From Microvelia longipes (taxonomy: Eukaryota > Arthropoda > Insecta > Hemiptera > Veliidae), in NCBI GenBank assembly GCA_018340805.1, contig JACMZG010001913.1, forward strand, positions 8,158,866 through 8,222,865: a DNA stretch of 64,000 bases, read 5' to 3'. The notes under the pieces are model-generated. The model saw nothing but the letters and a program-made list of their open reading frames with translations, did not search any database and was not told the DNA's origin. Position numbers and translations under genes: made by a program. Positions 44,116 to 56,690 of the stretch are shown in pieces (within the stretch, counting starts at the first letter, position 1; the number at the start of each line of letters is the position of its first letter).

Positions 44116-44722
44116 AAGAAACATGGCTCCTCTCGTAGGCTCTCACTCTATGGTATAATAAATTTTGCCAGGTAAATTTTTTTACAGTAATTTATTTTCA
44201 TTTATTTGTGTATTTAATTCAAACAAATTTGTAATACTCAAAGTATTAACATATGCTAAGACAAATCTCGAACAATATTTAAAGTAAATTTTGCAAGAAA
44301 AACAACTCTTTCTCTTTAAATTTAAAGCTTAATATGAATAAAGCACAGAAGGGTTAAAGAGAAAGGTGGAAGTATGAAAGAGTCATGTTAAGTCTCATCA
44401 TGTTTACGTTAGATAAGCTTATGTTTAAATACATGTTCAGACTTCTCAAGTGGAGGAGAAACTTTCGTACTTGACTCATGTCTAAATACTTGGAAAAAGA
44501 CACTCCGACAACGGATGTGTTTTTATCTTGACTTTAATGCTTCATAAATTTTATAAAAAAAAGTTAAATTAAACAAATATTTCCCAGGCAAATATCTTCA
44601 TTAAAATAAATGATACATGACATTCAAAAGTGAATTTAACTCTTTTTTAAGCAAGTTATAGAACTTAAAAGCAATGACCCAGCAATTTGGAGGTAATAAT
44701 AGGTGAAGTAAACTATTCCAAA
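44116..44722. other. Intergenic DNA
   Basis: No recognised feature. Confidence 0.4.
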
Positions 44723-44742
44723 ATCCCAGAGAGTTACTAGAT

Positions 44743-45152
44743 AAATAAATAAATGGTTTATTTACACAAAAACTAAACTACAAATAAAAAAACAAAAATG
44801 GTAAAAAAAATAACATGCAAAGTACAATATTTGAAAATAGGAGACAAATTGTGTAAAAATGATGGACTCTAAAAAAATTATATCTTCCGGCCATCCTTAG
44901 ATCCTTGTGGACATCCAGAAGTTGGGCTGGTAATTTTACAAAAGGATTACAAAATCTGTCTTTAAAATATGATTGAACTAGAGTTGTTAAATTGACTAAG
45001 GAGCTTAATGTTCTAAGACGGTGAATTATCATAGGCCACAAAGCACAATAAAAAGAACCTTCTACATCACGAGGAGCTAAAGCTATCTTCGCAAATGTAT
45101 GCAAATGTATCTTTAAAAGAATTTTAACAAAATGTTTAACATTCACAATAGC
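44743..45152 (-). mobile_element. Short retroposed LINE fragment with 20-bp target duplication
   Basis: The 20-mer beginning ATCCCAGAGAG flanks this segment at 44723-44742 and 45153-45172 with one mismatch. On the minus strand the segment ends in AATAAACCATTTATTTATTT directly before the duplication, as expected for a retroposed 3' end. It includes a frame with SGCPQGS (44925-44899), a reverse-transcriptase motif, so it is probably a 5'-truncated, internally deleted LINE. Confidence 0.5.
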
Positions 45153-45171
45153 ATCCCAGAGAGTAACTAGA

Positions 45172-45900
45172 TCCTTGTGGACATCCACAAGTTAGGCTGT
45201 TAAGTTCCTGGTTTACAAAAGGTTTCTATGGATAATATATGGTAGTAGGTAATAGTTTGTGGTCGGAATCTTAATTGGTTTCGGCTTAGTAATTATTCTA
45301 TTAATTATTATATTATTATTCTATCAATCATAAGCCTTTCAAAAAGTTTAGCTAAACATGATAGTAAGCTGATTGGACGGTTCTTTTCTGCAGTTTGTAT
45401 ATTTTCTTTTCCGTGTTTTTGAATTGCTATTATGGATATTTTCCAGCATTATGGAAATGTCCTTCTCTTGACACATTCATTACCATGACATTGATAAACA
45501 TAAACATTCATATTATGCCTATAAAGCTGAAAAGTATCATAAAGTAAAATTATATAAACCCAAAGCTTTTTCAAAATTTCGTTTGAGATACCGTCTTATC
45601 GGGTCCTCTGCCATTTGGTGTTCCAGATAAACTAGATTTAATTCCAAAGACATTTAAAGGACAGTTGGAATCGGTGACTACAATTATGTCTTTCCTAAGT
45701 TTGTTACGGAAAGTATTATCAGTTCTCAGATCATTTTTCGGCAGAAAAGATTTTTTTTTTTGGAATTGGTCTACTTAAACCATACAGCCATGGCATACTT
45801 CTTCTTAAAAACTGTTTAAAATTCTGATAGAAAATATTAAAAAAAATTATTGGTTAAAAGAACTTTTAATATTATGAAAAGAATTCATTATCACGTCATA
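45172..45900 (-). pseudogene. Broken LINE reverse transcriptase
   Basis: Across shifting frames on the minus strand I can read reverse-transcriptase landmarks of Jockey/R1-type elements: GPDKTVSQTKF (about 45600), AEKNRPISLLSCLAKLFERL (about 45400-45330), NQLRFRPQT (about 45290-45265, for the usual QFGFR) and CGCPQGS (45197-45172). Stops and frameshifts between them show long decay, and the motif-A region is missing between the last two. Confidence 0.5.
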
Positions 45901-46065
45901 ATCAGCATTACTTCAATTTTTATAAATAGGTTTTTAAAAATTCCAAAAATCTAAAAATAATCTAATTGATTTGATATTTGTCAAGAGTGTATATCTTTTC
46001 GTAAAAATGAGTATTACTTTCAATTTGGATAGTACGTAAATCTATGGTGTTTTATCAAAACACTA

Positions 46066-46760
46066 TAGTCCAGATCCAGACCTGAAAAAAGTGACTCATT
46101 TTGTACTACTTCAAACCAAATTTGTCTGAATTTTATGAAGGAAAAGCATAGTCTTTTCTTTAAATTATGAAGGAAAGCATAGTCTACCTATTTAGAGTGG
46201 AGACCTTTATATGAATGCGCTAGCTCAAAATATTAGAAAAACGCACAAATTTCAGTTTTCTTGCAATAAGTGGTTCCCTGTTGGTCACGCGCAAAACATA
46301 AAGAGAACATTTTTTAAAGCTGATAACATTTAATATAAAACGAGTGTTTTATCGTCAAAATCGGATAAATACAACTTAAGTTATGACATTTGTTAAATGA
46401 CAAAAAAATTGTACAAAAAGCCAATATTTATCCAAAGAAATTCGCTGACTGCATAAATTAAAATGTTTTAGAAAGAGCCATAACTTTGTTTTCAGTCATC
46501 CGATTTTGATGATTAAACACTCGTTTTATAGAAAATTTTATCACCTTTAAAAATGCTTCTCTTTATGTTTTGCGCGTGACAAACAGGGAACCACTTAATT
46601 CAAGAAAACTGAAATTTGTGCGATTTTATATATTTTTGAGCATGCGCAATCATATAAAGGCCTCCACTTTGGATAAGAAGACTATATTTTTTCTTAATAA
46701 TTAAGGTATATTTTCAGAAAAATTTGGTTTAAAGTGGCACAAAATGAGTCACATTTTGTG
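46066..46760. mobile_element. Foldback element, copy 2
   Basis: Same layout as 9429-10113: CCAGACCTGAAAAAAGTGAC at the left, inverted counterpart at 46720-46760, shared inner phrases AAGTGGTTCCCTGTTGGTCA and AACGAGTGTTTTATC in both arms. Confidence 0.7.
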
Positions 46761-46829
46761 ATATTGTTAACCAGCATCGAATGAGGTCTCCACCTAAATG
46801 GTTATCTTATGGAAAGTAAACTAATACTG

Positions 46830-47000
46830 TTGCAGTCCTAAGACAGGCGAAGCGGTCTGAAGACGCACTGCTAAGAAAATTGACAGATGTCCCTAATCTG
46901 AGAAAAATCAAAATTGGAAAGGACGAGCGTGGCAAATCTGACAGTGTAAGGAAAAGTTCCCAGATACCCAATACCCGATTTTTCAGTCTGTTTCTTTTGT
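46830..47000 (+). mobile_element. 5S-like SINE 3' part
   Basis: Contains GACAGGCGAAGCGGTCTGA, GACGAGCGTGGCAAATC and the tail AGGAAAAGTTCCCAGATACC CAATACCCGATTTTT seen in other copies. The 5S-like head is absent. Confidence 0.5.
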
Positions 47001-47454
47001 TTTATCTGGTAGTTGAAAGATAAATTTATCTAAAAAAAAACTTATTTAAGTATCCTAGACTAGTTTTCATAACACACAGATTTATTCGACAGATAGAGCA
47101 GAAGGTCTTATAATTAGTTTTCCGTCAGGCTCTTTTCCCCGGTAAAACCTTCAAATTACCTTTCCCTAGACGTCCCTTTATGTTCCGGTTAACCCCGTAC
47201 GTTATTCCTTATTATATATTCATTGCATTTTATAAGCGAAGGATTTTTTTTTCTTTGTTTAGATACCCAGTTCAATTTTTTTAAACTTTCAGTGAATTAA
47301 AGTCATTCACATTGATCAAAACCTTTCTCTTGGTTTTTATAAACTTTCGAGATTTTTGCTTCGTCATTATGGCCGGTTAATGCCTTAGAAAAATTGTTTC
47401 CCGACACACAAGAAATTTTCTATATCACTACAGTATAAATAAGAAAAATCGTTC
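47001..47454. other. Intergenic DNA with an MC-family fragment
   Basis: 47340-47450 (GAGATTTTTGCTTCGTCATT, GGCCGGTTAATGCC, CACTACAGTATAAATAAG) is a diverged MC repeat. Nothing else recognised. Confidence 0.4.
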
Positions 47455-47850
47455 GCAACGTCGGCAACGCTCATCATCCCAGCTTCGGATTCACAACGCT
47501 CATCATCCCTGCTTCGGATTTCATCATTCGGATTCACACATCATCATCCCAGCTTCGGATTCACAACGCTCATCATCCCTGCTTCGGATTCACAACGCTC
47601 ATCATCCCAGCTTCGGATTCACAACGCTCATCATCCCTGCTTCGGATTCGCAATGCTCATCATCCCTGTCTCGGATTCGCAAAGCTCATCATCCCTGCTT
47701 CGGATCTCAACGCTCATTATCCCTGCTTCGGATTCGCTTCGCTCGTCTTCACATAGTAAATGCATCCGTATCATTCTCAGCGAGCATCCATACAGCACTG
47801 ACCAAGCTCAAAGCTTCTTCATTTTTTCTGATCTAACAAAAATCATAGAT
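47455..47850 (-). mobile_element. 5S-like SINE copy with expanded 29-bp array
   Basis: 47460-47740 holds about eight copies of a unit like CGCTCATCATCCCAGCTTCG then GATTCACAA; 47725-47745 is ATTCGCTTCGCTCGTC, and 47779-47831 is a diverged 5S-like head on the minus strand. In other copies the array region is a single module, so local amplification has occurred. Confidence 0.6.
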
Positions 47851-48284
47851 AAACTTGTCCTTTTGAAACGAAACTTTGTGTACTCATTTATTAGGTAATA
47901 ATATAAACTTGTACTCAATTTCAACTCAATTGGACCATTTTCCAATTAAACTAATGCTGACAATGAAATGAAACTAGGCGCATATGTTAGTCTTATACAA
48001 AGTCACATAAGAGCCAAAATTAAATAAATAAATAATAAATAAAATTATGTATATAAACGTAGAAATTTATTTTTGCTTGTTTTGATGTTTCACACCCTTG
48101 CAGTCATACACTGTCAGCATATGTGCCAAGTTTTATCTCAGTTCAAATTTTATCGAATTAAATTTATAATTCTTTTAAAAAAATGTTTAAAATCGAAAAT
48201 AATTCAATAGTGTTAAAATTTGGTTCAATTGTATGCCTTTGCGAAACAAATAAGTATAACAGGTTTCGGTTTATTTTATCTACG

Positions 48285-48420
48285 GTTTTATTTGGATCAT
48301 AAGAGCAAGGTTAGTGCCTAGATGGGTGACCGCTAGAAAAAAGTATGTGCATAGCGAATTCTAAGTTGAAAGGATAAGCTCACAAAGTTCAAACCGAGAA
48401 ACCCCGCATCCGACTGTCTA
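48285..48420 (+). mobile_element. 5S-rRNA-like SINE copy
   Basis: GGATCATAAGAGCAAGGTTA then GTGCCTAGATGGGTGACCGC (48294-48332) closely matches the 5S promoter half; the tail GAGAAACCCCGCATCCGAC follows near 48395-48415. Confidence 0.65.
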
Positions 48421-49140
48421 TACTTTACCTGCAAAACTTAAAGAAAGAAAAATTTTGCTTATTTATCACATCACGAATAAAATGCATTGAATACTTGTTA
48501 AAACTAAATATTCCTACATTTTTCGTGAATAACTTAAAATATGATGATGGAGAAAAGAAGACGAAAAAGAAGAATTTTTTCCTTCAAATTTATAGGTAGG
48601 AGACTAGATAGCGTAAAAAGGTCCATAATTTAGATACGTCAATAGAATATATCAAAAACCCTTTGCCACACTCGGCAAGGGTTCTCTCTACCACAGGAGA
48701 CTTCTACTTTGAATTTTTTCCTACTTTTCGTTTCCACAAAGTTTTTCTTCTCAAAGTAAAGTTTGATAAGTTATAAATTTTCTCGGTTTGGAAAACAATT
48801 TATCTGCAGTCTATTATTTATGTTATGGAACGCTTTTCATATTTTTCTGGACTATTTATTATTATTGGAAAAGTATAAGTTGTATGTTGGGAAACTGAAA
48901 AAAAACTAAAAGCCCTGTACATTACTATGTGCATTACAGGAAAGCCCTGTACATTACTATGTGCATTACAGGAAACTAATTCACTTGATAATTAACTGAT
49001 GCTTACCGTTATTTCTAATGCATTAACTAAAGTTTGAGAGAATTCATCATTATAAAAAGTTCTTTCTAATAAAACTACTACTACAATACTATACTACTAC
49101 TACCGTCGACTAATAACTTGTCCTCATTTATAACGTAGAT
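48421..49140. other. Intergenic DNA with a recent short duplication
   Basis: A 32-bp segment beginning AAAGCCCTGTACATTACTAT is present twice in direct succession (48910-48973). No gene recognised. Confidence 0.5.
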
Positions 49141-49149
49141 ACCTACGGT

Positions 49150-49176
49150 ATCTAAATATATATATATATATATATA

Positions 49177-49215
<39 letters not shown>

Positions 49216-49295
49216 CCTATATCTAAATATATATATATATATATAATATATATATATATATAATATATATGTGTATATATATATATATATATAAT

Positions 49296-49370
<75 letters not shown>

Positions 49371-49372
49371 CC
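49150..49372. repeat. (TA)n microsatellite
   Basis: Long interrupted TA array with short TG and TAA interruptions; core of the adjacent MC repeat. Confidence 0.9.
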
Positions 49373-49560
49373 CCCAGTGTATTTATACTAGAGAGTTGAA
49401 ATTTTGTACAAAAATCAGTCTACCACTGTAGACATATTATTCGGCAAATATTTTGTTTATGACGTCATTAACCCGCAATAATAATTCTAAAATCTAAACA
49501 TCATAAAACACGGAAAAATTATGTAATCTGATTGAATTACGCATGTAGCTATGTATAAGA
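49373..49560 (-). repeat. Microsatellite-cored repeat, copy 6, inverse
   Basis: Minus strand: GCGGGTTAATGACGTCATAA, CCGAATAATATGTC and a CACTGGGGGC end abutting the TA core. Confidence 0.65.
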
Positions 49561-49754
49561 CTAACATATGTGCTAAGTTTCATCCTATTATCAGCATTAG
49601 TTCAATTGTTATTGAATGATTTGTGTAAGACGTAATAAATAAGTGTACTAAGTTTCGTAATAATAGTTGTATTAGTCTATCTATGTCTATCTATAAGTCT
49701 ATCTATGATTTTTGGTGGATCATAAAAGTTAAGTAACATCGAGCGTGATCAGTG

Positions 49755-50549
<795 letters not shown>

Positions 50550-50603
50550 ATCAGTTGCCTGGATAAATGTCTACTGGGAATGAAATTAATGTATTTACTA
50601 TCT

Positions 50604-50985
50604 GAGGACGAGCGAAGCGAGTCCGAAAACGTGGTGCAGTATAACTGTAACGACTTGTATGTGTGAGGACGAGCGAAGCTAGTCCGAAAACGTGGTGCAG
50701 TATAACTGTAACGACTTGTATGTGTGAGGACGAGCGAAGCGAGTCGAAAACGTGGTGCAGTATAACTGTAACGACTGTATGTGTAGGACGAGCGAAGCTA
50801 GTCCGAAAACGTGGTGCACTGTAACGACTTGTATTGTGGACGAGCGAAGCTAGTCGAAAACGTGGTGCATATAAAACGACTTGTATGTGTTGAGGACGAG
50901 CGAAGCGAGTCCGAAAACGTGGTGCAGTATAACTGTAACGACTTGTATGTGTGAGGACGAGCGAAGCGAGTCTGAAGTAGGAAGA
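50604..50985 (+). repeat. 61-bp array with GCGAAGC core
   Basis: Seven copies of GAGGACGAGCGAAGCGAGTC, CGAAAACGTGGTGCAGTATA, ACTGTAACGACTTGTATGTG, several with small deletions. The open frame on the opposite strand is a by-product of the repeat. Confidence 0.9.
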
Positions 50986-51048
50986 ATGAGCGTAGCGAAT
51001 TCGATGTTTAAGGAAAAGTTCCGAGGTACCCCGCACCCGATTTTTTAA

Positions 51049-51711
51049 ATGTAAAATTTTGTGAAGCATATAATACAAACTTGCGCCATGCCTAGCAGAG
51101 TTTTTTTTTTTTTATATAATAATGCATATCTATTGGCCAATTGTAGCTCAAAACAAACAAGTAAAATAATCTGATTTGTTGAATCAGTTTTCCATAAAAA
51201 AATCTAGTCATCTCTCACTTAATACTTGTCAAATTTAAACTAAATATTAAGCAAAATTATGACTATGTTGTCAACTCAACTGTGAGTTAAAACGAGTGAG
51301 ATTATCAAGCATAAATCTTTGCACGTTTAGTATTCATCCCCTTAATTATCCACGCTTATAATTTAACATTAATTTTCGCTGAATAGAAATTCTTATTGAA
51401 TAACATAATTTCCATACTTATAAGTCCCATGACGATGATACTTGATAGCTTTATAATAATGTATTCATATAATGTATTCATGTGACTTCATCCCAACAGG
51501 GTTAGATTCGAAGCAACTTCACTGCTTGTAGTACTTAGAGATAAGTGATAATTAAATGTTAATTTTGTTTTAAGTATTAAATGGTAAGACCATACAGAAA
51601 TATTAATGACTTTCGGTGATGACCGCGTCAATTAGGAAGATGCATAAATTTTAACCTATGTTCTTTTTGTTTTGTTAGGTTAAACGAGGTAAGAAAACAA
51701 TTATTTCGAAG
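51049..51711. other. Intergenic DNA
   Basis: No recognised feature. Confidence 0.4.
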
Positions 51712-51847
51712 AAAAATAGTTATTTATGCCATAAGGCTGAGAAGTGTGTCTTTATGTCACGGCAATTAGATTTACCGACGAGCGAAGCGAGTCGGGAAAA
51801 ATTGTCAAGACATAAAGACATTCTCAGCCGGATGGCATACACTATTT
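51712..51847. repeat. Hairpin element with GCGAAGC centre
   Basis: Arms with TATGCCATAAGGCTGAGAA and TGTCTTTATGTC return inverted as GACATAAAGACATTCTCAGC then CGGATGGCATA. The centre is CGACGAGCGAAGCGAGTCG, a palindrome around GCGAAGC. Confidence 0.75.
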
Positions 51848-51919
51848 TTTTGAGGTATCACTCATTAAATAAACTGCGTTATATACTTAATTAAAAAAAA
51901 AATTAGTCTACGAACAAAA

Positions 51920-52578
51920 AATTCTGGCGCGGTGGTCCGCATGTCGGGCGAATTTCCTTTGGATGCGTGTTTCCGTGCTTTTTACAATATATAAGTTTAC
52001 AACTACTAAATAAATAATTCCGTCGCGGTGGTCCGCTGTCGGCGAATTTCATGTAGAATTCGTGTTTCCGTGCTTAACAACCCATTTCTTGCTTAAGGTT
52101 CCGGTTCATGCTTTAGAACCTAAGCAGTTACTCGATTGTCAAGCACTGCTCGTAACTCATTTTGTCTGTATTTTTCAAAGGAAATGCGCATAATTATCCA
52201 GTTGGTTGTTCAAAACTATGCCTCTAAAATTAGAAGTACGCACTATTATTTGCACTAGTTTAAAGCTTCGTTACTTATATTTAAGCTTAGTCAGTTATCT
52301 TTAAGGTTTTAGCGCATTTCCTTGAAATACAGACAAAATGAGTACGAGCAGTGCTTGACAATCGAGTAACTGCTTAGGTTCTAAAGCATGAACCGGAACC
52401 TTAAGCAAGAAATGGGTTGTTAAGCACGGAAACACGAATTCTACATGAAATTCGCCCGACAGCGGACCACCGCGACGGAATTATTTATTTAGTAGTTGTA
52501 AACTTATATATTGTAAAAAGCACGGAAACACGCATCCAAAGGAAATTCGCCCGACATGCGGACCACCGCGCCAGAATT
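51920..52578. repeat. Long palindrome, copy B, loop inverted relative to copy A
   Basis: Arms 51920-52189 and 52312-52578 are near-exact inverted copies. The loop (52190-52311) reads CCAGTTGGTTGTTCAAAACT toward TAGTCAGTTATCTTTAAGG, the reverse complement of the copy A loop. Both arms share variants absent from copy A, for example GTCGCGGTGG in place of GGCGCGGTGG and loss of about 23 bp near the ATGCAAGAACC segment. Confidence 0.85.
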
Positions 52579-52699
52579 ATTTTAGTTGTAAACTTATATT
52601 AAGTAAAAAAAACGATAAAAATTAATCGTCCCTACCAGGAATTGAACCCAGGTACCCTGAGTTTGAGTGCTCGTATTGACTCCGGACCACTGCCATTCA

Positions 52700-53610
52700 A
52701 CTCAGAGGCCCAAAAAACATAGAAAACGACACCCTACTCGAAATTTATTTTTTATCGGCCTAAATTTTGGTTTTGGTAATTTACAATGGTTTTTTGGACT
52801 TTTTGGTCACTTAGAGTGGTCGTATCGACTTCGGACCGGTTTCATTCGATTCAGCGCCCAAAAATACATCGAAAACACCTACTCGAAATTTATTTTTTAT
52901 CGACCTAATTTTGGTTTTTGGTAATTTACAATGGTTTTTTGGACTTTTTGGTCACTTAGAGTGATCGTATCGACTTCGGACCGGTTTCATTCGTTTCAGC
53001 GCCCAAAAATACATCGAAAACGACACCCTACTCGAAATTTATTTTTATCGACCTAAATTTTGGTTTTTGGTAATTTACAATGGTTTTTTGGACTTTTTGG
53101 TCACTTAGGTGGTCGTATCGACTTCGGACCGGTTTCATTCGATTCAGCGCCCAAAAATACATCGAAAACGACACCCTACTCGGAATTTATTTTTATCGAC
53201 CTAAATTTTGTTTTTGGTAATTTACAATGGTTTTTTTGGACTTTTTGGTCACTTAGAGTGGTCGTATCGACTTCGGACCGGTTTTCATTCGATTCAGCGC
53301 CCAAAAATACATCGAAAACGACACCCTACTCGGAATTTATTTTTATCGACCTAAATTTTGGTTTTTGGTAATTTACAATGGTTTTTGGACTTTTTTGGTC
53401 ACTTAGAGTGGTCGTATCGACTTCGGACCGGTTTCATTCGATCAGCGCCCAAATACATCGAAAACACCTACTCGAAATTTATTTTTTATCGACTAAATTT
53501 TGGTTTTTGGTAATTTACAATGGTTTTTTGGACTTTTTGGTCACTTAGAGTGGTCGTATCGACTTCGGACCGGTTTCATTCGATTCAGCGCCTCAAAATA
53601 CATAAATATT
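52700..53610 (+). repeat. 147-bp tandem repeat, six units
   Basis: Each unit runs GGTCGTATCGACTTCGGACC, GGTTTCATTCGATTCAGCGC, CGAAAACGACACCCTACTCG, TTTTATCGACCTAAATTTTG, GGTAATTTACAATGGTTTTT and GGACTTTTTGGTCACTTAGA. Copies A and C carry two to three units of the same repeat. Confidence 0.85.
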
Positions 53611-53820
53611 GACCTTTTTCGCGGCAAAAAAATATTAATTCTGAATTTTGCCGATTTTTTTGAAAATTTCGCTGACTCAGCAAACCGGGTTAATGACGTC
53701 ACAAAAACCTGGTTTTCAATAGGGTTCGTGTCCTCCCAAGGTTGATTTTATGAACCAAGTTTGGTTAAAAAATATTAATCCGTTCGAAAGATAGAGTGTT
53801 TTACAAGAAAGTGTCTAGAA

Positions 53821-53946
<126 letters not shown>

Positions 53947-54074
53947 AAAGTCTCGCGAAACGTATTTTTTCGTCATTAGGGACCTCTGAAACGGATTTGT
54001 GTCGTGGTCCGAGGTTCGAATTCCGCCATGACGCCTATCCCATTAGCCGAATTTCCAAAGGAAATTCGCTAAAA

Positions 54075-54848
<774 letters not shown>

Positions 54849-55080
54849 AGTTAACTATCAAGTTTAACAAATTAAGTTTTTAAAAAATGATTTATTTAAT
54901 TAACACAAATAATATAATCACAATTAGAAACTAATAATAATAACTTTTACTTCGTAGAGAAGGAGCTAAACGTAACTATAGAATTAGACTGAAGGTGGCC
55001 GCTTCCTGTCTAGGCTTTTATACTACTTTATATTGATGAGTCAGCTTATGCTTATATCCACAGTATTTGGGTGGATAACT
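54849..55080 (-). repeat. 3' LTR (232 bp)
   Basis: Identical to the other LTR except for two extra single bases (TATATTGATG and TATTTGGG here, TATATGATG and TATTGGG there). On the minus strand it starts AGTTATCCACCC and ends AGTTAACT. Confidence 0.93.
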
Positions 55081-55092
55081 CCTCCATCCTTA
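55081..55092 (-). other. Polypurine tract and env stop
   Basis: Minus-strand AAGGATGGAGG lies directly before the 3' LTR, the expected plus-strand primer site. The probable env stop TAA (55092-55090) abuts it. Confidence 0.7.
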
Positions 55093-56664
55093 GAATGAAG
55101 CATCCCCGGGTAGGATAAGTCTTGTAGGCGGAGTTGTCCTTTCTGCAGGTTGTGGAGTTGGTTGAAGTTGGTTGAACAGGTTGAAGATTTTCCTTCGATG
55201 GATGATAATGATTATTACCAGGATGAATAGAGAAGTCCTGTCAAAATGGTGATATGATGAGTATATGTTGTGTCTTCTACTGGATAAGCTGGCAGAAGAG
55301 TTAAGTCTCTTAGAGCTAAAGATTTAAATCTAACGTGATATTAGGTCTTTGTGCTGCTGTCAGCGTTAATTCTATTTCTGGAAGGATGTGTGGTTGAGCA
55401 AAAGATTTTAATTTATAGATAAGTTGAGTTTTCTTGTAGAATATCTTTGTATTGGTTTCAGGAATTAAAAATATACCTTGTAGGGATTTAGTTTCAATAT
55501 TTTTTGTACCCTTTATTTGTAATTCGTCCGGTTTAATGAATATTGCTAAATATTGATTAATTTCTGAGATGTATTGAAGATCATTGTTCATAATATTGAG
55601 ATTTATGTATCGACAGTGCTCAGATTTTTCCTTCAGGATGATGTTCTTTTCGCAAGTAGCTTCGTTGGCTGCGATCAAGTCTTGTGAGCATTGGTACACC
55701 CCTTGTTTAGCACATATACCATTCAAAGGCTCTATTTTATCGTTCTCAGATTTTAATAAGTATTTTGACTCAGGAATTATAGTGACATAATTGTTTTTAT
55801 GTTTGGTAGGTATGGGTAGTAAATGGTAAAGTTCATACTTTATTTTAGAGTTAAGGGGTATATCTAGGTAAAATGTAATCTGTTCAGGATTTAACTTACA
55901 ATTAATTTTTATTACAGATTCAAAGTTAAGAATATTTTCATATGTTACTTCGAAGGGCAGCTCTCCATTTAGTTTGTGTTTTGATATTTTCATTAAATCT
56001 GTATATAACTCATGAGATGTTATTATACTTGGATGAAGAGTTTTAAGTTTACAAAATGTTACTGAGTTTTCAATGTCTTGTAAGAGATTCAAAATTTCGT
56101 TATAAATTATTTGTATTTGATTTAATAAGTCTTTTTTATTTAGAATTTCTATTTCAGTGGCACCTTGTTTTACACTATTACTTAATTGAAGGAATTTAGA
56201 TTTTACTTCTAAAGTATTAAATTGAATATCTTTTTACTGTTATTAAAGGCTACGATTAATTCTTTATTAATTGAATATTGTTGGGCTATTTGGCTCTCGA
56301 TTCTGTGTTCGTTAGTTTCAATGTGATTTATAATTGTATCATACCTTTCCCCATCGTTACTATCTAAATTCCCTGAAATTAATTTAACTATGCTACCTAA
56401 TCCATTTATTAGTTCACGCTTTGCTCTATGCGTAGACATTCTTAATCCTATATTATTAATCTTATCACTAATTAAATTTCTAGTATAGTCGATTAGTTTA
56501 AAGTAGTTCGAAAGTTCGGTTAAGTTAGAGTTTGTTAGTTTAATACTATCCATAATTTTAAAGTATTGGGTCGTAAGGTGTGTTAACTGAGATTGTAGAG
56601 GATTCAGTCTGTAGTAATGCACCAACGTGTGTTGTGAAGTCTCAAGTCTTGCTGGTCCTAATTA
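55090..56664 (-). pseudogene. env: env: envelope glycoprotein, frameshifted
   Basis: Errantivirus Env mediates membrane fusion and is related to baculovirus F proteins. The first open stretch (56664-56209) carries RAKR, a furin-type cleavage site, followed by ELINGLGSIVKLISGNLDSN, the conserved fusion-peptide region, and ERYD. A second frame, open from about 56215 to a stop at 55316, holds the cysteine-containing ectodomain (for example CAKQGVYQCSQDL). A third frame from about 55310 to 55090 has a hydrophobic membrane anchor (LFILVIIIII) followed by a basic HRRK and a proline-rich tail. Breaks are near 56215 and 55320, and a stop separates the 5' end at about 56665, where a spliced leader or signal peptide would join. 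No intact product is possible as assembled. Confidence 0.85.
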
Positions 56665-56690
56665 TATGGGCAGTATTCCAAGATTATTAG

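Noticed and set aside
44778..45188. A 136-codon minus-strand gene
   Set aside because: The frame covers a retroposed LINE fragment and its target duplication; the recognisable reverse-transcriptase words are in other frames, so this frame is probably not the coding one.
50551..51078. 175-codon minus-strand frame
   Set aside because: It translates the 61-bp array; repeated words such as HHVF..RFARP come from the repeat period, not from a protein.
52667..53745. Several 80-100-codon frames with FGNLQWFFGLFGHL text
   Set aside because: They are products of the 147-bp tandem repeat, with stops and frame changes at each unit.
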